Source: Bacteroidota bacterium
Lineage (GTDB): Bacteria; Bacteroidota; Bacteroidia; Bacteroidales; Prolixibacteraceae
NCBI GenBank assembly: GCA_023412195.1
Contig: JAEYNZ010000086.1
Location: 1 to 42,476, forward strand
Direction: 5' to 3'
DNA length: 42,476 nt
The notes under the pieces were generated by a model. The model made no database searches, was not told the origin of the DNA, and was given only the letters and a program-made list of their open reading frames with translations. Both the position numbers and the translations under genes were made by a program. Every line of letters begins with the position of its first letter. The stretch's first letter is position 1. Shown one piece after another: positions 23,431-31,913 of this stretch.

Positions 23431-25734
23431 ATGAACCGAATTTCAATCTTCTGTCTCCTCATTTTACTGAGTTTCTCCCTGAATTCCATAGCAACAAAAT
23501 TTATCGAACTTAAAGTTGTAGATAAGGAATACCTGATGGTGTACTTTAAAGACGGGGAAGTGATTTACCGCGATGATGCCTCAGGGCCCAGCGGATATAC
23601 TGGTCATGACTTTGCTCCTGGCGACGACAGCCTGCATGTTTATGGGGAGGAGCTTAATGTACAGATGACGGCGGATATAAAAAACTGGAAAATCATTTCG
23701 TCCGGCGATAAGGCTTATGGAAAGAAAGGCAAATCTCCTGTTGCAGTGCACCGCAAATCAAAAGTAAATAATGCCGATCACAACTGGAATTACAAGCTTG
23801 ACCACTGGATATTTATTAAGCTGCCATCAGCGATGAAACAGGGTGTTGAATATACACTGGCAATTGATCCCTCCCTGAACAGTGATGTTCCTCAGGCAAG
23901 GATTCTGTATGATAACACGAAAAATCAATCGGAAGCAATCCATGTTAACATATTGGGATACACACCTGAAAGTAATGTAAAAGCGGCCGACCTCTACCTG
24001 TGGTTAGGTGACGGTGGCGCCCGTGATTACAAGTCGTTTGAGAACAATAATGTCTGGCTGCTTGATGTCAATACAGGAAAGAAACATGAGACAGGTAAAG
24101 TATCCTTCTGGAAGAAAAGTGCACCCGAGGCTGAAGGCAGAAACCTTACAGGCTCGGATGTGTGGACACTCGACTTTTCAGCGTTCAACACTCCAGGCAC
24201 ATACCGTCTGGTTGTAGACGGTGTAGGATGCAGCATGGATTTTACGATTAAAGAGGATATCTATTTTGAACCCTACAAATATTCAGTCAGGGGGTACTAC
24301 TATATGCGCATTGGGGAGGATCAGCCTGATATGGTGCCTGTTCCGCGCCGTCCGCTATTTATTCCAGGCGAAGATCCCGAAGGTTTTACAGTTTATATAA
24401 CAGATCTGCACCCGTTCCATCCGGTGTGGAGGGCACGCAGGGGCGATACCTGGGACGAACCCCATTTCAAGCCTGCCAAAGAATCTATGTTCTGGGAGCA
24501 CCGACTGCCGGGAAATCCAACCAATCCCAATGCCTGGGGAGGAAAATCGGATGCCCTCGACTGGGACCGCCATCTTGCGCATGTGGGTGATGTATACGAT
24601 CAGCTGCTGGCTTATCTTCTAAGCAATGGCAAGTTGAACGAGGATAACCTGCAGATTGCGGAGAGCGGCAATGGCATACCTGACCTTCTTGATGAAGCGC
24701 GTAATGAAGTGGATATGTTTCTAAGGTTACGGCATGAAGGGGGCTATGCACACGGTCTTACAAATCCTTCAAGCGAACGGACAATGATGTTCCAGGCCGG
24801 GAACACCACCATGGCAGCATGGGCCAATGCCGCCAACTGTGCCATGCTCAGCGAATGCTTCCGGATTTCAGGTCACAGCGAGTTGATGGAGCATTACCGC
24901 AATGAGGCCATTACTGCATTTGAGTATGCAGAAAAACAGGAAACCCTGCAACTCGACGACCGTCAGGATGTCGGCGATTCGCATAAAAGGGGCAGGGATT
25001 TTAAGCAGATGACAGCAGCTTTTCTGTATAATGTAACCGGCGATACAAAATGGGAAGATATAATGGCTGCCGAAAGTGTGGTCAAAGATGGAAATTCACT
25101 GATCGAATCAAAGGGCAGATGGAACCAGCTTTATGCCACATCAGCTTACCTTTTTACTTCACGCAAAAGGAATTATCCGGAGCTCTATGAAAATATGAAA
25201 GCTTCTGTCAGGAACCAGGCGATGGAGCATAATGTCCGTCACATGGATGAGCGCCCTTCCCGCAGGTCGTCGAACAACAACTGGTGGCAGACTGCCCAGA
25301 ACCTGCACCTGGTGGTGATTGCCCATGCTGTTTCGGGCGATGAAAAGGACCGTACACTGTTCGAGCGTTCAATGCATCTTGAGGCCAGCTGGTCACTTGG
25401 ACGTAACCCTTCCAATATTGTTGAAATGACAGGCCTCGGGCAAAGGCATATTGTGAACTGCTACACGTCAGGGCGAAATGACGGCACACCTGGCCTGCAC
25501 CCTGGCCATACACCCTATAACAACATGGAACCATGGGGAGGGAATAATAATGGAGCCAATCCCCGATGGTTTTCCGACCGCAGCTATCCCGAAGGCTGGG
25601 AAAAAGGCGGCTGGCCCCACCAGGAAGGACACTTCAACAACCGGTATTCATGGGCCAATGCTGAATTTACACCCCGGCAGACGATGAGGGGAAAACTTTT
25701 ATTGTATGCATACCTGTATGGGATGAGGAAGTGA
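23431..25734 (+). CDS. Secreted GH9 glycoside hydrolase
   Basis: A 767-residue exported protein (signal MNRISIFCLLILLSFSLNSIA). A beta-sandwich N-terminal region (about 22-165) precedes the CelD-type Ig-like domain (about 168-275, ending TYRLVVDGVGCSMDFTI) and a GH9 (alpha/alpha)6 barrel. The catalytic base region, usually DAGD, reads SDALDWD (373-379), keeping D374 and D377. NGIPDLLDEARNEVDMF (414-430) and SLGRNPSNIVEMTGLG (655-670) are family landmarks, and the acid is E745 in WANAEFTPRQ. GH9 enzymes are mostly endoglucanases or exo-glucosidases. The DAGD-to-DALD change and the long barrel loop 295-370 may alter specificity. It starts 40 bases after the HEPN remnant. Confidence 0.92.
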   Translation: MNRISIFCLLILLSFSLNSIATKFIELKVVDKEYLMVYFKDGEVIYRDDASGPSGYTGHDFAPGDDSLHVYGEELNVQMTADIKNWKIISSGDKAYGKKGKSPVAVHRKSKVNNADHNWNYKLDHWIFIKLPSAMKQGVEYTLAIDPSLNSDVPQARILYDNTKNQSEAIHVNILGYTPESNVKAADLYLWLGDGGARDYKSFENNNVWLLDVNTGKKHETGKVSFWKKSAPEAEGRNLTGSDVWTLDFSAFNTPGTYRLVVDGVGCSMDFTIKEDIYFEPYKYSVRGYYYMRIGEDQPDMVPVPRRPLFIPGEDPEGFTVYITDLHPFHPVWRARRGDTWDEPHFKPAKESMFWEHRLPGNPTNPNAWGGKSDALDWDRHLAHVGDVYDQLLAYLLSNGKLNEDNLQIAESGNGIPDLLDEARNEVDMFLRLRHEGGYAHGLTNPSSERTMMFQAGNTTMAAWANAANCAMLSECFRISGHSELMEHYRNEAITAFEYAEKQETLQLDDRQDVGDSHKRGRDFKQMTAAFLYNVTGDTKWEDIMAAESVVKDGNSLIESKGRWNQLYATSAYLFTSRKRNYPELYENMKASVRNQAMEHNVRHMDERPSRRSSNNNWWQTAQNLHLVVIAHAVSGDEKDRTLFERSMHLEASWSLGRNPSNIVEMTGLGQRHIVNCYTSGRNDGTPGLHPGHTPYNNMEPWGGNNNGANPRWFSDRSYPEGWEKGGWPHQEGHFNNRYSWANAEFTPRQTMRGKLLLYAYLYGMRK

Positions 25735-26097
25735 CAGGCTGGCAGAGGGGAAAGAGCAGAGGGTAAAGAGTAGAGAGCAGAGGTAATTGGGAGGTATGAT
25801 TTTCAAGGATGAGATATTCATTGTCCAATTGTAATTACTGCAGGGCATGTCCCATTTTAGCCGATGAAGTTGTTCAATGCAGTGCTGTTGATCCAAAGGG
25901 GGCAGGAAGATTGGGGCAGAGGTCAAACATCAAGCCGCAGGCACACGTTTTCGTCCCACAAATCCCGATTGTCTCTATTGTCCCACAAATCCCGATTGTC
26001 CCAAAAATTTTACCACTAACCGGACAGACAGTTTCAAGCCGCAAAGCCCTTACCAACCTTAACGTCCTAAGTGTCATTAATGATGGAGGCAGGAAGA
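25735..26097. repeat. Gene-free stretch with a 21-bp direct repeat
   Basis: No supported gene. The stretch begins with purine-rich GCAGAGGGGAAAGAGCAGAG-like sequence (25742-25785). GTCCCACAAATCCCGATTGTC occurs at 25953 and again at 25980 (both 21 bases, period 27), with a partial third start at 25999. A plus-strand open frame through here has low-complexity translation and no recognisable domain. Confidence 0.6.
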
Positions 26098-26754
26098 TCA
26101 CGGTTCGATCCCAAAATGCTCCATTACCCTTTCATAGTCATTCATGTTCAGTGAAGCGGATTTAACAGCAGAAATGCCTCCCGGAATGATGATATACCGG
26201 TAGTGGTTTCCGGCACCGATTCTTCCCGGGTCCAGGGTGCGGTCAATCAGGTTATAGAATTCTATATGTATAAGTCCAAGTCGGAGGTGGAAATTGAGCA
26301 CCTGTTCCCTGGCAGAAGAAAGGATCGGACTTATAAGTGGCAATGGTTGTATCCTGGTATTGGTACCGGAAAACCTGAGATAAACCATCACTGTTCCGTG
26401 GTCGAGAATATCCTGGTCTATTTCCATAACGGCTATTGGGTATTCCCTCCTTGTCTGGCCAAAAAATGTAAGGCTTGCAGTCCAGTTATCCAGAACAAAT
26501 GATGTCCATTCAGAATAAATCACATTTGCAGTACCGGGTTCGCCCTGCTCTCCCTGCGGCCCTTCCGGCCCCTCTGGTCCTTCCGGCCCCTGTTCACCCT
26601 GCGGCCCTTCCGGTCCCTGCACCCCCTGGGGCCCTTGTTCACCCCGCGGGCCCTGTGGTCCCACAACCTCATCGGGGTCTCCGCATGCCGCCATTAATCC
26701 CATAATCATTACCATCAGAGGTAATAGTAAAAGGTTGTTTTTGCCTCTTTCCAT
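26098..26754 (-). CDS. Collagen-like repeat lipoprotein
   Basis: A 218-residue protein when started at 26754, where a lipoprotein signal begins (MERGKNNLLLLPLMVMIMGL, then MAAC, Cys24). An upstream ATG at 26799 would add 15 residues and is less likely. After CGDPDEVV come 15 uninterrupted Gly-X-Y triplets (32-76), rich in Pro, Gln and Glu, as in bacterial collagen-like proteins that form trimeric rods. The remaining 140 residues form a globular, beta-rich C-terminal domain without a family I can name. It probably projects from the membrane as a trimeric stalk; the partner is unknown. It stands alone between the convergent GH9 gene and a repeat-rich gap. Confidence 0.85.
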   Translation of the reverse strand: MERGKNNLLLLPLMVMIMGLMAACGDPDEVVGPQGPRGEQGPQGVQGPEGPQGEQGPEGPEGPEGPQGEQGEPGTANVIYSEWTSFVLDNWTASLTFFGQTRREYPIAVMEIDQDILDHGTVMVYLRFSGTNTRIQPLPLISPILSSAREQVLNFHLRLGLIHIEFYNLIDRTLDPGRIGAGNHYRYIIIPGGISAVKSASLNMNDYERVMEHFGIEP

Positions 26755-27060
26755 TTTATTTAAAATTTTGTTGTTAAAAGGTTTTCCATTCATAACCATC
26801 TTTTTACCAGAAGAGAAACACTGGAAGCATTTGGGTTAAATTACTCCTTCAAAGGATTGTGTTGGTCAGTCAAATGTTGTCTTAATTGAATCTAAATAAA
26901 GTTATGGCAATTATTCCTAATAACAAAAATTATGCAGACAGATTGTTAAAAAAGTTTTAGGGGTTGGGCAGGCAGATTCCATCTTTACATCTGGCTGTAA
27001 TCATTTTCATGGTAACTTCGCTTTTAATTCATGTTATAGTCATATCAAATTCACGAAATC

Positions 27061-27115
27061 GTGAGTTTAATGTGAGTTTAATGTGACTTTAATGCGAGTT
27101 TGATGTGAGTTTAAT
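27061..27115. repeat. 11-bp tandem repeat, five copies
   Basis: GTGAGTTTAAT occurs at 27061, 27072 and 27105, with variants GTGACTTTAAT (27083) and GCGAGTTTGAT (27094). The period is exactly 11 bases, close to one helical turn, and the unit cannot preserve a reading frame. Confidence 0.92.
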
Positions 27116-27240
27116 AAGGATGAGATTAGGTGAGAGTCACTGCCTGAACTCTCGTATGTACCAAACTGGTGAAATAGTTTTAAATGTTTAAGTATCAAGA
27201 CGAATAGACACAAGATATAAGAAAGGATTCGCATCCGTAT

Positions 27241-27301
27241 ATACATATTATTCCAGGAGGATCAAAGTCAACATACATATTGTTCCAACAGGATCAAAGT
27301 C
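27241..27301. repeat. 32-bp period tandem repeat, two copies
   Basis: ATACATATTATTCCAGGAGG (27241) and ATACATATTGTTCCAACAGG (27273) each continue into ATCAAAGTC. The copies differ at three positions, and the second leads directly into CTTGATAC. Confidence 0.85.
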
Positions 27302-27315
27302 TTGATACTCGTGTC

Positions 27316-28104
27316 TCAGTATCTTGTGTCTGGTCCTTCAGATAGCTGCAGGAAGATGTTTTTTACGATCTCAACGGAATATTTGCTTGCTACTTCCTGA
27401 ATAAACCGGACAAAGCTGACGGGCGAAGCTTCATCGGCATCGTCGGAGATGGTACGGATGACCGTGAAGGGGATATCATGCTCATAGCAGACCTGGGCAA
27501 CTGCGGCTCCTTCCATTTCAACGCAGAGCACTTCGGGCAGCTGGGTGTGAAGGGCATGTTTTTGGCTGCTTTTGTAAAAGAACTGGTCGCCGCTGGCAAC
27601 ATCCCCGGTGAAGAACTTTGGATGAACGATATTGAACCTGGCCAGCTCTTCATCACCGATTGCAGCATGCAGGTTTTTGTTTTCAAGCAGTATGTTAATG
27701 GCATTGGTGGCTCTTGAAAGCTGGACATCCCCGGTTTCAAGATAGATACGGTCGAGAAGGGGGATTTCATACTGCTTTATGATGGGACGGACATCCAGGT
27801 CGTGGTAGATGAGCCGTTTTGCAACCACAATGTCGCCGATTTTCAATCCGGGGTGGATGGCACCTGCAACGCCTGTGAACAGCAACTCTGTGATATTGAA
27901 CTCATGGATCAGGGTTGATACGGTAGTGGCGGCCGCAACCTTCCCCCACCTCGAGAATACAACCACAGCTTCGGTTCCGTTGTACTGCCCCCTGTAATAG
28001 GTCCTTCTGCCTGAAGTGAATTCCCTGACGTTGGTTAGAAGTGTTCTGACGCCACTGATTTCCTCTGTCATAGCGCCCATGATCCCGATGATCTTCTGTT
28101 GCAT
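27316..28104 (-). CDS. mtnN: 5'-methylthioadenosine/S-adenosylhomocysteine nucleosidase
   Basis: A 262-residue MTA/SAH nucleosidase when started at 28104 (MQQKIIGIMGAMTEEISG); an upstream in-frame ATG at 28179 would add 25 residues without family similarity. Seen: the N-terminal purine-phosphorylase fold with the catalytic acid region AMTEEI, the family motif TGVAGAIHPGLKIGDIVVA, ribose-binding CVEMEGAAVAQVC, and the catalytic aspartate region RTISDDAD. The enzyme cleaves adenine from MTA and SAH, recycling by-products of methylation and polyamine synthesis. It is somewhat longer than E. coli Pfs. It is divergent from the quinone oxidoreductase gene. Confidence 0.9.
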   Translation of the reverse strand: MQQKIIGIMGAMTEEISGVRTLLTNVREFTSGRRTYYRGQYNGTEAVVVFSRWGKVAAATTVSTLIHEFNITELLFTGVAGAIHPGLKIGDIVVAKRLIYHDLDVRPIIKQYEIPLLDRIYLETGDVQLSRATNAINILLENKNLHAAIGDEELARFNIVHPKFFTGDVASGDQFFYKSSQKHALHTQLPEVLCVEMEGAAVAQVCYEHDIPFTVIRTISDDADEASPVSFVRFIQEVASKYSVEIVKNIFLQLSEGPDTRY

Positions 28105-28274
28105 TTTTATTTCTGTTATTCCTGATGAAGACTTTAACATAGAGCCCTTTTCCTTCAATGAAATTGAAATTCCGGGCACGAAGCAGTAAAGATAATCATT
28201 CCCCTGTGTTTAATTTCCTGTCAAGTTTTTTCCCTCTCCGTCAAATAATCATATTTTAGCCCCGTTAAAAGTTT

Positions 28275-28282
28275 TAGTTTTG
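28275..28282 (+). promoter_or_regulatory. Putative -7 element for the SQR-type gene
   Basis: TAGTTTTG matches TAnnTTTG and lies about 55 bases before the ATG at 28338. A convincing -33 box is missing (only TTTA at 28255-28258, 16 bp away). Confidence 0.4.
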
Positions 28283-28337
28283 TTCTGATTTTTTACAAAC
28301 CATTACCTTTTAACCAATTTTTAAACCTTATAATACA

Positions 28338-29681
28338 ATGATCAGCAGAAGGAAATTCATTGCTGCAGGGGCACTGGGCCTGGGTGGCATTGTTGTGACG
28401 GAGCGGGCGTGGGATTATTTTTCAGAGAGCAAGGTAAAGGCAAAGATTGTGATTGTGGGCGGCGGGGCTGCAGGGATTACAATGGCAGCCTACCTTACTG
28501 ATAAACTGAGGCATGACGATATCACCATCATTGAACCCAATGAAATACACCATTACCAGCCGGGCTACACCATGGTGGCGGCAGGAACTTTTAAACCGGC
28601 AGAACTTTTAAAACCAACAGAATCCCTGATCCCTCGAGGCGTGAAGTGGCTGAAGGATTCGGTGGTTGAACTGGAACCTGACCATAACCGTCTGGTAACA
28701 GCACAGAATGGCATGATTTCCTACGATTTTCTGGTGCTCGTACCCGGATGTGCAATGGATTTTGATGAAATTGAAGGGGTTTCAAGAACAACCCTGGGTG
28801 AAGGAAATGTACATTCCATCTATGATCTCGACGGGGCTGTCAAATGTTATGAGGCGCTACAGAAACTTCCTGCCAGAAAGCAGGGCAAGCTTGTTTTTAC
28901 TGATACCTATACTAAACTCAAATGCGGGGGTGCGCCAAAGAAAATTACCCTTCTGACAGAAGATTATCTTAAAAAACATAAGAGCAGGGAGGGATTCCGG
29001 CTTGAGTACCACTGCACGTCAACCAACCTGATGACGCCTGCTGTTTTTGGCTACAGGCTTCAGGAACTGTATGATGAACGGCAGATTGCCACACATTTCA
29101 ACCACCGCCTTGTATCGGTTGATACATCTGCCCGCAAAGCCACTTTCCTTGTGCAGTCTGAACCCACGCAGGAAAGGTTGATACCGGCTGCAACATCAGA
29201 AACTGTTACGGTTGAATTTGACTTCCTGCATTTCACTCCTCCCATGGGAGCCCCTGAATTTGTGAAAAATTCGCCTCTATCTGTTAAAGAAGGGAGCCTT
29301 AAGCATGGCGGATGGGCGAAGGTTGACAATGAAACGCTGGTTCAGCCTGATTACAAAAACATCATCGTACTGGGTGATGTGGCTGGACTTGCTACCAGTA
29401 AAACAGGGGCAGCCATCCGGATGCAGGCACCCGTTGCAGCAGCTAACCTGGTTTCAATTATGGAAGGGAAGGAGCCCGCAATGAAGTACAACGGCTATTC
29501 GGCATGCCCCATCGTAACTGAATACGGTAAAGTGCTGATGTGTGAGTTTGGGTACGACAAGAAACTGATGCCTGTCATCCCATTCCTGGATCCGGGCATT
29601 GAACGTGGCATGTGGTGGGTGCTGAAGGCCCACGGCCTGAAACCCATGTATTACCATGGTATGCTGAAGGGGCTGATGTAG
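28338..29681 (+). CDS. TAT-exported sulfide:quinone oxidoreductase-like flavoprotein
   Basis: A 447-residue flavoprotein. It starts with a twin-arginine leader (MISRRKFIAAGALGLGGIVV), then the FAD-binding loop VIVGGGAAGITMA (38-50). The two redox cysteines of SQR enzymes are recognisable: C196 in LKCGGAPKKI and C390 in YSACPIVTEYG, contexts close to those of mitochondrial SQR. The second FAD-binding stretch is IIVLGDVAGLATSKTGAAIR (342-361). SQR oxidises sulfide to sulfur or polysulfide and passes electrons to the quinone pool. The leader implies the catalytic face lies in the periplasm. No other sulfur gene is nearby. C402 is an extra cysteine close to the second redox site. Confidence 0.88.
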   Translation: MISRRKFIAAGALGLGGIVVTERAWDYFSESKVKAKIVIVGGGAAGITMAAYLTDKLRHDDITIIEPNEIHHYQPGYTMVAAGTFKPAELLKPTESLIPRGVKWLKDSVVELEPDHNRLVTAQNGMISYDFLVLVPGCAMDFDEIEGVSRTTLGEGNVHSIYDLDGAVKCYEALQKLPARKQGKLVFTDTYTKLKCGGAPKKITLLTEDYLKKHKSREGFRLEYHCTSTNLMTPAVFGYRLQELYDERQIATHFNHRLVSVDTSARKATFLVQSEPTQERLIPAATSETVTVEFDFLHFTPPMGAPEFVKNSPLSVKEGSLKHGGWAKVDNETLVQPDYKNIIVLGDVAGLATSKTGAAIRMQAPVAAANLVSIMEGKEPAMKYNGYSACPIVTEYGKVLMCEFGYDKKLMPVIPFLDPGIERGMWWVLKAHGLKPMYYHGMLKGLM

Positions 29682-30306
29682 GAAAGGGAAATAAATAGGC
29701 CTGTTGTATAGAGTTTAATGAGTAAGCTTTATACTATGGCTACCATTTGGTTCCTCATTCCACTGCGTTGCATCGAGCCTGAAGTTGCATTATGTCTGAA
29801 AAAACCTGAGATTCCTAACTCCACTGCGTTGTGTTAGGAATGACAGTGCTGGTCGCAAGGAATGGCAGGAGCCCTGGTGGCGAAGCCGCCAGGGCTCCTG
29901 CCATTATACCCCGGATGCGCCTTGTCATTCCGACCGAAGGGAGGAACCTCATTCTGTAAACCTTGACTGTATTTGTTTATTTATTACCCATTACTGTGAC
30001 CACCTGTATTGAACTCTAAAAGTTCATGTTTACCTAACTTTTCGGCAACGTTCCCGCTGAAACTTTCTTGTTTTTGAATGTATTCCCCTGGATTGAATAA
30101 CCGGGCTGATTACTTTCAATTTAAATCTTAAAGTAACTGATTAACTTATTTTGTCAGGACAGCTGAACCACAGACCCTCCATGTACTTTATTCACAAGGC
30201 TCATGGATTTTTCCTTTTTTTTTGAGTTGTACTTTATTTTCTTGTAAAAGAATCTTATTTTCATTGAATTAATAATTTTCTGTAACCTGAATTAGGAACT
30301 GCCGTT
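29682..30306. other. Gene-free stretch with a palindromic repeat element
   Basis: No supported gene. It holds two direct copies of TCCACTGCGTTG (near 29759 and 29819), a long near-perfect hairpin (29861-29905, listed separately) and a 28-bp flank (29924-29951) shared with the element at the window end. The last 250 bases are AT-rich and probably carry the promoter of the GH30-like gene; TAATTTTC at 30273-30280 is a weak candidate. Confidence 0.6.
29861..29951. repeat. Hairpin repeat element, copy 1
   Basis: Arms 29861-29881 and 29885-29905 pair over 21 bp with a single G-T wobble and the three-base loop GAA (core GGTGGCGAAGCCGCC). It is followed, 18 bases on, by a 28-bp motif (29924-29951, beginning GTCATTCCGACCG). 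The copy at the window end has the same hairpin core and the same flank at 24 of 28 positions in the same relative order, so this is a dispersed repeat family. Confidence 0.85.
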
Positions 30307-31788
30307 ATGAATCAACTAAAACTATTATTTGCAACAGTTGCATGCATGTTGCTTTTCACATCAAACGTTTCTGCCCAGTACCCTGTTTTTAAAGGCTGTC
30401 CGGTAACTGTCGATTTCTCAAAAAATCTAAGGACCTGGGATGGATTTGGTTTCAACTATGTGGAAACAGCCCAGACAGTTGATTATACTAAAAATCCTAC
30501 GGATTATGGCGGCTTCAGCCTGATGACGGAAAAGAGCCGTGAAGAGGTTATCAATCTTGTATTCGGAGATGAGGGGTTGAAGGTGGGTCTGGTAAAAATG
30601 TTCCTGGACCCCTTTCAGCAAAAGGAGCAGGGAGGTGCTTACGATCATGAAACCACAACTGCCAATATGCGGATGTTCTTTCGCCTCGGACTTGAAAAAA
30701 CCCGTGCCCGTGGCGACGATCTTACAATTGTAACTACCCTTTACGGGCCACCTGCATATATGACATTACAGAAAACACTCAGGGGGCGTGACCTGGATCC
30801 TTCCCATAAGGTTGATCTGGCCAATTACCTGGTTAGCTGGGCAAAATTTCTAAAGGAAAAGGAAAAGTTTCCCATAAAATATATATCCCTGCACAATGAG
30901 GGCGAAGACTGGGAGCGATGGCCGTGGGATGGCAAGGACGGTAATATCGGATCAGGTCACGACTATAACATGTACTGGCCTGCTGAGCAGGTGACTGACT
31001 TTCTTAAGTTTACCCGGCCCATTCTTGATAATGCAGGTTTAAAGGATGTATGGATTACAAATGGTGAACCTACCCATTGGTACAGGTTCAGCTTCTGGGG
31101 TCATGCTGATGCACTGGCTGAAGATATGGATGCTTTAAAAAATCTTGGCATTATTACATCACATGGATTTTATAACGGCGGATATGATAACCGCTGGTAT
31201 GGAAGCCATACAGCAGTGGGCAGTGCGATGCTGCGGGCTAAACGGCCTGAACTGCATGCATGGTGTACCTCAACCTCGTGGAGTAAGATGGATGCAAAAT
31301 TTGTAAAGGAGATATGGGGCAACATATACGAAGCACAGATTAACGGACTGATCCCCTGGGCAGGGATGCAGCGTCCGCCGCTATGGGTCGGAGGAGACCC
31401 CAATCCGGGCTGTGCCATCAATGTAAACGAAGACGGAACCTATGTTGTGCGTCCGGGATATTATTTCTACAAGCAGGTATCACGTGCCGGTCAGCCGGGT
31501 ATGGGAGTTGCACATACCATTTCAATGGATAGCGAGATTCCTGTGATTGCCTTTTCTTCAAACGGTACAAAAAACAAAGATGCCTTCGTGGTTGTAAATA
31601 CCAGCACTTCGAAAGAGAAACCGGTGGTTGTGGATATTAAAGGTTCGGCAAGCAAGCGCTTCAAAGCATACCGTACCAGTGGGACTGATGAAATGTACAA
31701 GGAAGTTGGGACTTTTAACGTGGTTGAGGGTGAGATTATATATACTGCACCTGTAAACAGTGCGACTACTTTTTTTGCCGAAGATTGA
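30307..31788 (+). CDS. Secreted GH30-like (clan A) glycoside hydrolase or homologue
   Basis: A 493-residue exported protein (signal MNQLKLLFATVACMLLFTSNVSA). The fold resembles GH30: WDGFGFNYVETAQ at the barrel start (44-56), TLYGPPAYM (144-152) in the place of WSPPxWMK, and an acid/base candidate E198 in ISLHNEGED (193-201). HGFYNG lies at 286-291, with a C-terminal beta-sandwich (about 400-493). Where the nucleophile glutamate is expected, the sequence reads LHAWCTSTSW (316-325) without Glu. It may be an inactive or re-purposed homologue, or use another residue. The next gene, an oxidoreductase, follows after 125 bases and may be co-transcribed. Confidence 0.7.
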   Translation: MNQLKLLFATVACMLLFTSNVSAQYPVFKGCPVTVDFSKNLRTWDGFGFNYVETAQTVDYTKNPTDYGGFSLMTEKSREEVINLVFGDEGLKVGLVKMFLDPFQQKEQGGAYDHETTTANMRMFFRLGLEKTRARGDDLTIVTTLYGPPAYMTLQKTLRGRDLDPSHKVDLANYLVSWAKFLKEKEKFPIKYISLHNEGEDWERWPWDGKDGNIGSGHDYNMYWPAEQVTDFLKFTRPILDNAGLKDVWITNGEPTHWYRFSFWGHADALAEDMDALKNLGIITSHGFYNGGYDNRWYGSHTAVGSAMLRAKRPELHAWCTSTSWSKMDAKFVKEIWGNIYEAQINGLIPWAGMQRPPLWVGGDPNPGCAINVNEDGTYVVRPGYYFYKQVSRAGQPGMGVAHTISMDSEIPVIAFSSNGTKNKDAFVVVNTSTSKEKPVVVDIKGSASKRFKAYRTSGTDEMYKEVGTFNVVEGEIIYTAPVNSATTFFAED

Positions 31789-31913
31789 TCAGCTCCAGGG
31801 TATTTGCTGGATTTTTTTCATCTGATTCATGAAATCAGCAATGATTCGGTTAAATTTATGCAGGTGAATAAGCTTTTTTCCTATTTTTAAGAAATAATTC
31901 AAACCAGCGTACC

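Larger units (their letters stand above)
26755..27315. other. Gene-free stretch with two sets of tandem repeats
   Basis: No supported gene. It carries five 11-bp copies (27061-27115) and two copies of a roughly 30-bp unit with period 32 (27241-27301), listed separately. CAAGACGAATAGACACAAGA near 27196 and CTTGATACTCGTGTCTCAG near 27299 are copies of the short GACACAAG/CTTGATAC motif family also seen at 5300-5960. Confidence 0.6.

Noticed and set aside
25809..26165. 118-codon plus-strand open frame starting MRYSLSNCNYCRACP
   Set aside because: It runs through a 21-bp direct repeat and into the antisense of the collagen-like gene; the translation is low in complexity and shows no domain.
26520..26660. 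GC-rich, highly repetitive stretch as a possible CRISPR or minisatellite
   Set aside because: It is the coding sequence of the Gly-X-Y repeats; spacing and codon pattern are explained by the protein.
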